Source of the DNA: Phanerodontia chrysosporium
Lineage: Eukaryota > Basidiomycota > Agaricomycetes > Polyporales > Phanerochaetaceae
DNA: 64,000 nt
Reading direction: 5' to 3'
NCBI GenBank assembly: GCA_001910725.1
Contig: MJGA01000012.1
Location: 248,001 to 312,000 of the forward strand
Position numbers and translations under genes: made by a program. The notes beneath the pieces are model-generated. The model saw only the letters and a program-made list of their open reading frames with translations. It ran no database searches and had not been told where the DNA came from. Positions 30,715 through 41,627 of this stretch are shown one piece after another. Position 1 is the stretch's first letter. The number at the start of each line of letters is the position of its first letter.

Positions 30715-31179
30715 ATGTGCTATGCCCAGACATGTACTATGCCTTGTAGGTGCTATGCAATAGGACATTGATAATATACTATGGCCTAGTGGCCCGTCGG
30801 ACACGTGTGGACCCCCTGTAGCAGTAGCATTCGAACTATGTATTCTTAGTCGTTATCGTGTATTTGGATGACTCGTTATATGATTATTCTATCGTGCTCA
30901 CGGGCAGCACCCTACACTATGTAGTACAACATGGGGTTTGCTCTACGTGAACACAAGAACTACAACATCTCGACACACAAAAAAGCTAGTATGGTAACAT
31001 GTTCAAGTCCGGGGTGTAGTCATGAAACGTCGTAAAGGGTCGTGAAGAGTGCAAATGAAGCAATAACAATACGAAGCGGGAAATTCACCACCTCAAGAAC
31101 ATGCAAAGGAAACGAAGCAGTCCAACGCCTACAGCACGAAACGCGCTCCTGGGGAGAAAAGACCACAGCACGCGCAACG
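30715..31179. other. Convergent 3' gap, DnaJ / kelch gene
   Basis: AT-rich non-coding sequence between two converging genes. Terminators are likely here but none can be pinned down. Confidence 0.4.
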
Positions 31180-34100
31180 CTACGAGTCGTCCGAGCTCCG
31201 CCGGCGATCCGGGTTCGCCACAAAGAGCGACGGCTTCGGCGCGAGGCCGTACGTCGAGCTCACGCGCGTGCGCGCGGGCGCAGGCGGCGGGGGCAGCGCG
31301 CCCTGCGACATGCGGCGCTCGTACGCCTGCACGCGCTCCGAGACGGTCCCGCCGGGCGAGCGGCGCGGGGGCGGTGGCGGCGGCGGGGTGCGGCGGCGGG
31401 GCGGGGAGGACGCGGCAGGCTCGGTGCCCATCGCGAGGGGCAGCGTGGCGGCCTCGGCGTGCGTCATGGCGACGGGCGAGCGCACGAGCGCCTCGTCGGA
31501 GCCCTCGAGCACGAGCGAGAGCGCGGACTCGCTCCCGGCACGCGCGTGCGCGTGCGCGCGCCCGCCGAACTCGGTGGAGGGCGCGTCGCCGGGGCCCGAC
31601 GAGGCGGTCGAGGTTGAGGCGTCGCGGCTCGGGGCGCTGCGGTGCGAGGAGCTCGTCGTGGACGCCTCCTTCTGCACGATCTGGTAGCTCGCCGCGACGC
31701 GCTCGAGCGCGGCGGAGTCGGCCGTGCGCGACGTCTGCAGCGACGAAGCGGAGCGCCCGGGGTGGTGCGTCGAAAAGTGTTGCGCGTGCCGGCGACCTTC
31801 GGGGCTGTCAGGCGACGCCGAGCTCTCCTCGATGGGGAGCAGCCGCGGCGGCGGGTTCGGGTCGCGGAACTCGAGGGGGCGCTGTGTGCGACTGGCACTG
31901 CTCGCACGGCGGTCGAGCAGGGGCGACTTGGTGAAGCGGGCCCACCAGCTGTCGGAGCGCCTCACGAACTGACTCTGGGGCGGGTTCGCGTCGAGGATGG
32001 AGGACGGGCGGCGCGGGGAGTGCGGTGGTTCCTGGGAGCTGCCAGACGAGTGTCCCGCGGACGAGATGACGCCCGGGCTGTGCGGCATGGGACCTGCCAG
32101 AGAAGACTCGGACGACGTGGCGGGGTCCGTGAGCGTCGGCAGCGAGGACTGGTCGGTGACCGGGGTCAGGCGTGTGAGGTCTAGTGTCGCCTGCGGGCGC
32201 ATCGATTGCAGCTTCGGCGCCGGCGGTGGGTCGCGCAAGGACGGGTATCCTCTCACCACATCGTCTTCATCGTCGCGGTAGACCGTGTCGGGGTCATACT
32301 TGAGCGACTCCAGATCACAGTCGCCAAAGGGATCCACGTACGTGTACGAGGACCCCTGTCTCCCGCCTCGTGGCCGCGACGCATTCAACGTCGGCGCAGG
32401 ATACTCGCCGGGCCCCGCAGCGTCGCCGTACGGGTCAAAGGGGCTGCCCTTCTCGTCCCAGAGCGCCGCGTCCACAGTCGGCGCCCGGGAAGCGCTACTC
32501 GGCTCCCGCGACGTGAGGCTTCGCGCGCCCGCTGCGGCAGCTCCCGCGGCGTATCCGACCATGGCGCCACCGACAGTGCGCAGGGAGGCGAGCGAGTCGT
32601 ACACTCTCTCTAGCGTCGGACGGCGCCGCGACGCCAACGAAGCTTGGCCACTGCTCGGATCGCGGCGCACGCCATACCACCCGCTGTCTTCCAACTCGCG
32701 GTCCTCGTCCGCCAGCATATCGCGGCGCTCCTGTGCGTCTTCGGCGGTGACAAGCCCAGGTACGACTCTGCTCAGCCTCTCTCGGACGGTGCGAACGACA
32801 GGCACAACCGGCAACGCCTTTTCCCGCGATCCTCCCATGCCCGCAACGGGGACAGGCCCGCGACCATATGCGCTCTCCTCGTCTGCTGATTCGCTCAGCA
32901 GGTGGAAGCTGTCCTGCGACCGGCGGCGTCTGATGTACCACGTGGCACCGATGGCACCGACCAGGAGGGCTAGCACACTGAAAGTGGCAGCAAGTGCAAC
33001 CGTTGTAGCGTGGTTCTTCGCCGCAGCACTCGCGGGCGTGGGGCTCTCCCCGTCGCCGTTCCCCTCTCCGTGGCCGCCCGGGGTCCCTGACCCTTGCCCG
33101 CCGCTGTGTGGGTCGGTCCCTCCGCCACCTCCTGACCCTGTTCCTGTTGGCGAGGGCCAATCCGCGCTGGCCGGCAACGCTGTTCCCGACGTTCCTGTCT
33201 GTCCTGGCACAGGCAGTGTCGTCGCAGTGGGGCTCGTAATTGCGGCCGGAGGGGTGTAGGAGGTCTGGAACGCGCCAGAGGACAGATCAAAGACTTCGAA
33301 AGACGCCGGTGCAGCGCCGTTCTGCGCATAGCCTGTGACCACGATACGACGTCAACGTTTGCAGCTCCTGACAATGGAAGGGAAGAATAGTTCCTTACCG
33401 AAGCCAAAGATAGCGACTGTGCCCAGACCGACTACGAAATGGTCACGTCGTGGGCCGAGCTGCGTAAGCACGCTGACGTTGGTCCATACCATGGGAGACT
33501 GCGTCGTGTCGAGCACCCAGCCGTCGCTGAGGCTGTTCTGGAGGGGTGCATCAGCACCACCATGAATCAGCACCCGACCGCCGTCCAGAAGTGTTGCTGC
33601 AAAGTTTCGCCGCGGCGGAGGCACAGAAGAGGAAGACACCGACAGGGTCGACCAAGTGGGATTGGCGGGGTGCGTGAGATCGAGTGACCAGATAGTCGTG
33701 AGGGGAATCAAAGACCTTTCTGAAGGTGAATAGCCTCCAAAGACGAGCAGCTGTCCGTCGTTGAGCACCACGGACTGATGTCCTGTGATATCCGGGGGCC
33801 CGTTCGCGGAAGGAAGAAGAGCAAAGGACGGGCCGTTGGGGTTGAAGACGTAGTTTTCGGAAAACGCACTTCCAGACCCGTCTGCCTTCTGCCCTCCTAC
33901 GATCCACACGAGCCCAAGCGCGGAGACTGCGGAATGGTAGATCCTGCGCATCGGCTCGTTCGCCCAGGAGTCAGTCTCAAAGTCCCAGGACGCGTTTCCC
34001 GTGTTTGGTACGCTCAGGAGCACCGAGGAGTCGTTCCTGTCGGGCAGTACCACAGGAGAGTTTGGCCCGGGATCTCCGCCGAAGAGCAGGAGAGAAGTTG

Positions 34101-34467
34101 TGTTGTAAGGAGTGAGTGTATGCCATGCCACCGCCGGACCTTGCGCGGACGAGCAGCTGGAGCATCCAGCAACGTACTGCAGGGGCGGCGACGCGGGATC
34201 GAAGGAGGATGCGAGAGACAAGGAGAGGAGGTCGTTGCTTGGCGGTGCAGAGCTGTAGGAAAAGGAGTTGTACGGGTCTGTCCGCCCGCCGTGGATGTAG
34301 AGGACATCTTGCACGAGGGCCACCGCCTGGCCCCATCTGAGGGAGCGTCAAAAGCCTTTCCACCGCGCCAAGCCAAAGCCCGCGCACCTCGGGATCGCTG
34401 CATACTGCGACTGGGCGGCAGCGATGTCGTTTGCGAGGATGAATAAGAGGAGAGTCAAGGGGAGCAT
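31180..34467 (-). CDS. Kelch-repeat single-pass membrane protein
   Basis: Three exons join in frame to 1056 aa: 34467-34388, 34336-33399 and 33332-31180. Signal peptide MLPLTLLLFILANDIAAA. The ectodomain is a kelch/galactose-oxidase-type beta-propeller with repeats such as DVLYIHGGRTDP, SLLLFGGDPG, LVWIVGGQK, GQLLVFGGY and GRVLIHGGAD, each with the Gly-Gly pair. A Gly/Ser/Pro linker follows, then one transmembrane helix (ALAATFSVLALLVGAIGATW) followed by RRRR as stop-transfer. The ~600-residue cytosolic tail is disordered, Ser/Pro-rich, with polyproline near the C-terminus. It resembles a cell-surface sensor or polarity factor; that role is inferred. Confidence 0.87.
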
Positions 34468-37344
34468 GGCGGTATGCTACAGAGTGAATAGATACATGTA
34501 CGGGGCGTCGTGAGGGGGTCGTGAAGCGTCGTGAGCGGGCGAGTGAGCGAATGTGGAGTGGTTGGAGACGGGCATGCGCTGTGGTGAGAACTCGGTTCAA
34601 CGATGCGCGCCCGCGCCATCCGCTGCGCCTTTGTTTGGTCTTGTTAGTTTCCCAAGCCCAAGCCTGCCATTTACGGATGCGTCTCTCCTCAGCGCCGACG
34701 CCGTCGTTCGCAAAGCATAGACCAAAGTGGCGTACACAAATCCTGGCTTATGGTTCCTTCTTGAAAGCTTGACGCTTCATAGCGTATTGGTTATGTCTAG
34801 ACGCAATAGCAGTGACTGCCAGGCCTGCATCGACATGGTCTACCACTTCTGCCGCGCAACCTGAAAACACCTATTCCGTGAGTACGCCTAGAAGAATGTG
34901 TGCAATTTACCTATCTCTCTCTAGCAAATTTCGCTGCTTCTAACGTACGAACAGCGCCGACGAAGCACGTCACCATGTCCAACCACGCGCTCACTCCTAT
35001 AATACAAGGCACGGGTCCGCCCCTCCTTCATGTAACTAGCGCTATTCCGCGCGTCGATACTGATATCGACGCGGTTGACTTACATATACCTTCTCCAAGC
35101 GCCCCCTCCCTTCTTTCTGTCTACTATCATTGCCACCTCTATTTCCTCACCTTGTGTCTCCCATTGCTAGCGCTTTCTAGTCTCGACCAAGGAATAGATC
35201 CCTATTGGCGCCCCAGGCATCGCCAGGTCATCTCAGCGCAAAACTAGTCTTGCCCTAGACATCGTACCAGCAGCTCGCGCTGGACAATGACGTCAACAGC
35301 ATCGGGAACGCCCGCGTCTGTATAGAGGCCGATCCTTTGCAGGGAGCGAGGGCGTGCCCAGACATCTGGCTATAGTTCGTATCTGCGCTTCTAGCCCGTA
35401 CCCTTCTTGTCCATGTCTGCTCATCGGATACTGTAGCACTGTACATGCTCCTTCCGTCGCAACCTTCCCCATTTCTGGGCCCACTAGAGGCGGCCACACG
35501 AGGCACACGCCTACTTTCCGTCTATCCACACTCCGGTCCTGGACAAGTGATAGCCTCGTCGGCGCGTCTCACAGCCCCCACGCTCAACAAAAGTCTGGTG
35601 CCCACGCCCGCGACACGACCCCAGATCCCATCCGCACATCCCGCCACGGGCGCCCGCCCTCCGGCTTCGCTGCCGGGCTGCGACACGCGCACTCCCACCA
35701 GGATGCATCCTCTCGAAGTCACTGGCCAGAGCCGCCGCCGCGCCCTGGGCACTGCGTGCGCAGCCCTCGCCCGTGACGCAAGGGGCCCCCGTCTCTGGCC
35801 AGGGTCCGCCAGGGTGCCCACAGATTGCGTGCACAGACGCCGCGCGGATCGTCGACTTCTTCGCAGGCGGCCCCGGCGTGCCCGATGGCGCGACCGCGCC
35901 CAGGCCCCGCACGCACAGCGAGATTTCCACGCGGCGTCCAGACCGGGCGTGGGTGACGTTGCGGCATTGCGTCGGATGCACCCCGCCCGCGCACGCACTA
36001 CGCTGGATCATTTTGCGACAGAGATGGATATCGCGGATGTCCTCTGCAACCCACATGTGCTCCCGCAGCCGGAAGCATATGCCAGCCCAGACTGACGCGT
36101 TCTGTCTCGGCGCGCGGACCTGAGGGCCCCGTGTGCAGCTGGCGTGCAGACCCCAGAACCGCTCGCCCCGGGGGCAGCACCGCATCGTCCGCCCCGCGCG
36201 CTCGGCGTCCGCGTCTGGCCGCGAAGCACCAGGGCTGTGCCGCTGCCCAAGACGCCCTGCGGGGGCTCGCGCCTCCTGCTCAGGTGTTATGTAAATCAGA
36301 GCCTTGCGAGGTCATGCTTGCGCGCTGACACACATGTCGGGCTCGCTGACAATGCCGCCAGGTGCGCTGCACCGTCGCGTCAGCCCGCAGTCGTCCATAT
36401 CACTCGCTGCGCTGACCAAGCCGTGCTTAGGAGCCCCTTCAGGACAAGCCTCGTTCGCTGCCTCGGGCACCGTGCGTCCGGCATTGGCGCGTGCCCATCG
36501 GCGACCTGAGACAACACGGACGAAATTGAATAGGGCCCCATTGACTTCGGTGGCTGTGGCGCAATTCAGATAGCGTTGGCCCGCCGCCGGGCTCCGCGCC
36601 CCGCGTGCCCCAACCCGAGTCAGTTGTGCTGCGCGACCGATGGTCGTGCCGGCGGGTGTACGGCACACGCAGTGTGATAGGCCATCAGGCGCGAACTGCT
36701 GCCTCCGGAGACCGAGGACGATGGCCATGCACCAGTGTGTGTCTGAGGGATATCAACGAGGGCGCGGGTGTGCAAATGATTGAGTGCAACGCCGGCAGGC
36801 GGGAGAAGCGCATCAGCATGGATGGCCCGCTGTGCGTCCCGCGCGCACCGTGCCGGGCGAGCAGCGCCCACCCAGAGAGCCGTGATATCTCTCACAGAGA
36901 GCCATCGTACGTGCATGCCTCCCCGCGTCTCCGCGTCGGAGCGCCAGCGAAGCCTCCAAGTCCGCGAAATCCCACAGCGAAGCACCGCAGGGAGCGCACG
37001 GAGGGTGGCGCCAGGGTACCAAGGTGGGGTGCGCGTTTCAAAGCAGGAACGAACGTCGGTGCGATCGCGTTCGAAGAGAAGGTTAATTCCGAGTCCTCCC
37101 CAGCGTCCGATCGCAGGGGAGCTGATCCTCCGGGACGCTGTCAATTCTGAAACGCTCTTGGGTAACGCCTTTCGTCGATCAGCGTCCAAATCATCATAAC
37201 CCAGGGTCGCTGCCCAGAGGCCGACGTCGGCGCCTGCTTGTCGCCGAGGCGCAGTGTGCCCAACTTGTCGTAGTTCACTACATTGATACAGCGTTGTTAC
37301 ATTGGTGGATTGCAAGCGAAAGACTGTAAGGAAGGAGACTGCGT
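34468..37344. other. 2.9-kb gene-poor GC-rich region
   Basis: No recognisable gene. Many long open frames on both strands come from high GC content, not coding. One small frame at 34975-35247 (+; ATG in CACCATGT context, with a hydrophobic stretch) is conceivable but has no support. The left end holds the kelch-gene promoter. Confidence 0.4.
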
Positions 37345-38006
37345 TCAGGCCGACTCGATCTCGCTAATGTACTTCTTCGCGTCCTCGTTGTCGGCAGCGC
37401 GGAGAATCTGCAGAGCACGAACAATGGTCAGAAGAGGGCGCAGCGGCGACACGTGCATGAGCAAGCCCACCTCAAGGAGCTTCTCAACGTAGGCCTTCAT
37501 GGCCTGCTCCTTGGAAGTGCCTTCGAGCTTCTTCCATGCATCCCTGGACGGATTTTTTTGAGGTCAGCGCACGGCAAATCAGCAGAGCGATGCCGCCCGC
37601 CCGGTGTTCAAAGCGAGGCTCTGGCGGTCTGATCACCATCGACCGCCCGCGAGTCGCCCAAGATTGGGTGAACGCGTGCCTCGAGATTGAGGTGGGCGGC
37701 ATCGCAGCGGAAGGCACGCACCATTTGGCCTTGCCGACGAAATCAAGCATGCCAGGGCGAGCGGTGTTGACATCACCGATGGTCGCTGCAAAACGCGTTC
37801 AGTGTGGTCCTCGCGATGGAGGCGGCTGTGGTCGCGCACCCTGTTTGTAGTGGGAGTAGAACTGCAGCGAGGCGTCAGGTTTCAGCTGCACAGAGGGGAT
37901 GTGATGGACGCACGAAGAGCTGATCGTCCTGAGAGGGCTTGATGGGGCCGTCCTTGGGCAAGCTCTGGACGATTGACGTAGCCTTCTCGAACTGTGCCTG
38001 CGACAT
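37345..38006 (-). CDS. ACB1: Acyl-CoA-binding protein
   Basis: Five exons join in frame to 104 aa: 38006-37914, 37861-37840, 37785-37722, 37543-37471 and 37407-37345. ACBP motifs appear in order: [20 protein letters not shown], then LFFYSHYKQ (the tyrosine/lysine segment that contacts acyl-CoA, partly on a 22-nt exon), then [19 protein letters not shown], then [20 protein letters not shown]. It binds medium- and long-chain acyl-CoA esters in the cytosol and supplies lipid synthesis. Slightly longer than the usual ~86 residues because of a C-terminal extension ([19 protein letters not shown]). Intron 3 is 178 nt, long for this window. Confidence 0.93.
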
Positions 38007-38647
38007 GTTGGTAGGATGGGGGTGCGAGATGGTGGTTGTGGATGAAGGTGATGCTGCAGGCTGCAGGCGATCGAGCTGGTCTTAATCTCATCGCCATCTT
38101 CCCCAACGGTTACTGAAACGGCAAATCCCGTGCAGGTGTCGGGCCAGTCGAGGGGTGCGTGCAGGCAGCGTCGACCAGGAGGCCGCTGCACGAGGCCCCC
38201 ACAGGTCGCATCGCTGCACGTTGCGAGGCTAACGCGGAGAGAGGATGAGGGCGGGATGACGCAAAACACGCCCGATAGTCTCATGCATCATGACTGGGTG
38301 GCGGGTGCACATGCCGAAATAGAAGCTATTGTCCGCAGCGGCGACCGCGCGTGTCCCCGCAGATTTTATTTCCGAACCGTCTGTCGGTGCGTCCTGTGCG
38401 GGTCGTCCACGACACGCGCGACGGCGAGCTCGCTGGCAGCAGCGACGTCAACGAACCCGGAATGTGCGCGTCACCCGCGACGCCCGGGCGCACGAGATTC
38501 AAACTCCGCCAACTCCGCCCCGCCACCATTCAACAGCACCGGCGGCCTTGATACCCATCGTCACCACTGGCCAGTGCACACCCCCGAGGCAACAGCGGGT
38601 CCTCCGCACACTGCAATCCTCCCTATACCCTGTACACATCGCACACC
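38007..38647. promoter_or_regulatory. Divergent promoter region, ACBP / tandem-PH gene
   Basis: A 641-bp gap between two outward-facing starts. No coding signal and no clear TATA box were seen. Confidence 0.4.
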
Positions 38648-40581
38648 ATGTCCTCTGCAACATCATCGCGCTCGGTGCCGCCGCCGTCGCACCAGGAGAT
38701 CGCCCGCAAGCTGTCCGTGCACTCGATAGCTAAGCCGAGCATCAAGGTTCGCTTCTACGTTCCCCGCATCGCATGCGTCTTGGCTCACTCTGACCCCGCA
38801 GAAGCCCTCAAATCCTGTCTCTGGTACCGAATCAGACTCAGATTCTGTGTTCTCGCCTGAAGCGATCTCGCCGTCAACACATGCGTCCACAGCACTTTTC
38901 GCTACCGGCGGCCTGTCGCACCCACCGCTTCAATCTATCGCCGAACGAAGGGCGGGTAGTGGAGAGGAGTCGGAAGAAGACGAGGAGGACGAGGAGGGCG
39001 GCTGGCATGTCGAGACTCGGGAGCAGGAGCTCGCAAGGGGCTCGCACGACGAGACTGTACTCAAAACTGGTTACCTGTGGAAGAAGGGCGAGCGGCGAAA
39101 GGTACGTCACCATGCCCGGCGTCAGACATGCAGTATTCACTCTGGAATGCCTAGACGTGGAAGAAGCGGTGGTTCGTCCTTCGCCCAGCCCACCTTGCGT
39201 TCTACAAAACATCAGCGGAGTACAAGCTCCTCCGCCTTCTCGACCTTTCCGAGATCCATTCCTGCACACCCGTTCAACTGAAGAAGCACGCAAACACGTT
39301 TTGCATGATATCGCCAACGCGTACATTCTACCTGCAGGCGGAGTCCGCGCAGGAGGTCACGGAGTGGGTGAAGGCAATCACGGATGCCCGGCAGGCCCTG
39401 TTAGCAACGTCAACCCAAAACTCCGCTACGACCGCCCCAATACCCATCCCCCGCTCCGCGTCTCATGGCCACCGTTCACAGGCAGCTTCGCCGACGATGT
39501 CTCACTCGCATTCGCCGTACAATCACCACCTGACGTCTTCTGAATCGGAAGACAATTCGCCTTCGAAGCCTCGGGCATACAGCACCGCGAATGCGGTCCC
39601 ATCCGGGTCAGCGACGACAACAGCCGACGCCACGTCTCCCCTGCGACAGCCGGGGCCAATAGACCCGCTGAAGGTGATACTGTCGGGGTACCTCATGAAG
39701 TGCGGCTCGCGACGGCACGTCTGGCACAACCGGTGGTTCGTCCTGAGTGGCGAGAGGCTGGTATATTCTCGCAGCCACATGGTGCGTTCTAGCCTGACTC
39801 GTGCCGATAGAGTTCATCAGCCCTGACGTTTTTGCGCCCTCTTGCTCGCTTCCATGCCGCTGTTGTTGTTGTGGTGGTGTTCGCATGACACACGTCTCGA
39901 CCCGAGCAGGACACGAAACCCCATCGTTCCATTCCGCTCGCGCAGATTCTGGACACTCTCGAATACGACCTGCCGGCTGGCCGACACCACCCGGGGTCGT
40001 CGCACCCTGCGTCGCCACCACACCCGTCGTCGCACGGGGGCGAGGAGCACGACGGGGCGGCGGGCAAGCACACGTTCAAGATCGTGACGACGAAGCGGAT
40101 GCTACTGCTCTGCGCGCCAAGCGAGGAGGAGGAGATCAAGTGGCTGAGTGCGGTGCGGGCGCTCATAGCACGACGATCGGTGGTCCCCGGCGATTCGGCG
40201 GCGGCGCCTGGGCATGGCGCGGCACCACCGTCGTCGGTCCCTGCTGGTTCTGCCGGGGCCGCAGCTGCGCGGACGGCGGCGCTTGGGCTGCCGTCGACTC
40301 CCACCGCGCCGGCTTCTCTCGACGCACAGGCGGCTCAGCTCAGTGCGCACGTCCACCACGCCTCGGCTTCTGGCGGGAGCTCCGCGAACAGCGGAACGCT
40401 CGGCACGTCCGTCACGAGCACCTCGACCGTCGCGCCTCCCGCGAGCGGGGCGGGCGGCTCGACTGCGCACCGACGCAAGGACTCGTTCGCGCGCCGCCTC
40501 AGCATCAGCGGCGGCGGCGGGTTCCTGGGCACAGGCCTGCACTCGCCGTCGACGCCGACGGGCGTCCCCCAGGAAGCGTAG
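38648..40581 (+). CDS. Tandem pleckstrin-homology domain protein
   Basis: Four exons join in frame to 565 aa: 38648-38746, 38802-39101, 39155-39781 and 39910-40581. An acidic Ser-rich N-terminus (EESEEDEEDEE) precedes PH domain 1: LKTGYLWKKGERRK|TWKKRWFVLRPAHLAFYK, then LLDLSEIHSC, NTFCMI, FYLQAESAQEVTEWVKAI with the conserved Trp. PH domain 2 follows: ILSGYLMKCGSRRHVWHNRW, then IPLAQILDTLEYD, then a His/Pro/Ser insertion, FKIVTTKRMLLLCAPSEEEE and IKWLSAVRALI. The C-terminus is Ala/Ser-rich. Such proteins bind phosphoinositides or act as membrane adaptors. Intron 3 (128 nt) is long, so a small extra exon cannot be excluded. Confidence 0.86.
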
Positions 40582-41627
40582 TGGTGCAGCCCGTGGGCGA
40601 CGACGACGGGCATCGTGAGCGGCAATCTAGCCTTACTAGGAGAGTGTGGGGAATGCGGCGCGCGTGGGATCGCTGGGCGAGGGCCATCTGCCTCCGTGGG
40701 CAAGTGAACGTGGTCGGACATGCGGTGTTGGGACCATGCCTGGGGTTCTTTTCCGCCATACTTACCTTGGATCGGGGACGCCCATTTCGCATGCAACATA
40801 ATAGGGTTTTTGACCTGCATTATCTCTGTGTTCGTTGCTGGTTTTCTGGCTCTAGTGTACTGTATTACAGATGATATGAAATGGAGGGGGGTTGCCTATT
40901 GTGCGCTAGTGCAGGGCCGTGGAACGTGTGCCGCGCTTGGGACATCAGCGGGAGGGCGGGTGTATCACGTTAGAGTCGTTGGTCGTCGGGGCGTGCTGGG
41001 ATCAGACGGGGCGAATGGGGGCGGCTGTCAGGCGGAGTGTGGAGGGGAGTGATGGGAGGCTCCGATGGGTCGTAGGTTTAGGTAAGGGAAGCGGGCCTTT
41101 GTACTCGACATTGCCTTGGGGGTGACGCCTCCTTGTTCTTGTCCGTGGAATGGAACAGGCGCGGCGAGCCAGTCCCAGGCGCCCGATAAGACGCGTTTTG
41201 ATCCCGGGGTGTTCTAGGCGCGATGCCCTCCCGGATTCGGCGGGTGCCTTACGAAATGGCGCCCCTCCGATCTCGGCGGCTGTGCAGTGACCCTTGTGAC
41301 CGTGCCCAGTGACTCAGCGAATGACGGGGGTCCCTCGAGGCCGCCGCCGTCGACGTCGCCCTCGACGGTCGCTGCAAAAGCGAAAAGAAAATAGACACGA
41401 CTGGCGGAAGCGATCGGGCATCTGCACCGCCCCAGTTCTGATTGGCTCGCAGGTCGGGCGCTATCCTTCTGCCTCGAGCGTCAAGATTCTCCCACGTCGC
41501 CGGAGCTGGGGACCCCCCGATTGCGTTGGACCCCGATAAGCGCTCTACGGGGGCTCGGTCGGATTGATGGGAGGTATATAAGGGCTGAGCGTCTTCGGGG
41601 TCCGGAGCCAAAGTTCAGTCGCCGAGT
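40582..41627. other. Intergenic, includes Zn2Cys6 gene 1 promoter
   Basis: No coding signal. The right end holds a TATA box at 41575-41580, 48 bp before the ATG of the next gene. Confidence 0.45.
41575..41580 (+). promoter_or_regulatory. TATA box of Zn2Cys6 regulator 1
   Basis: GGTATATAAGG context, 48 bp before ATG 41628, giving a very short leader. Confidence 0.6.

Noticed and set aside
29842..30804. 320-codon antisense frame opposite DnaJ
   Set aside because: Arg/Val/Ala-rich shadow of the peptide-binding domain.
32285..33259. 324-codon plus-strand frame opposite the kelch gene
   Set aside because: Shadow of the disordered tail. The minus strand has signal peptide, propeller and transmembrane helix in one consistent model.
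39801..40874. 357-codon plus-strand frame over the tandem-PH gene
   Set aside because: Different frame from PH domain 2 and the Ala/Ser tail, Arg/Gly/Cys-rich, and runs into non-coding DNA.
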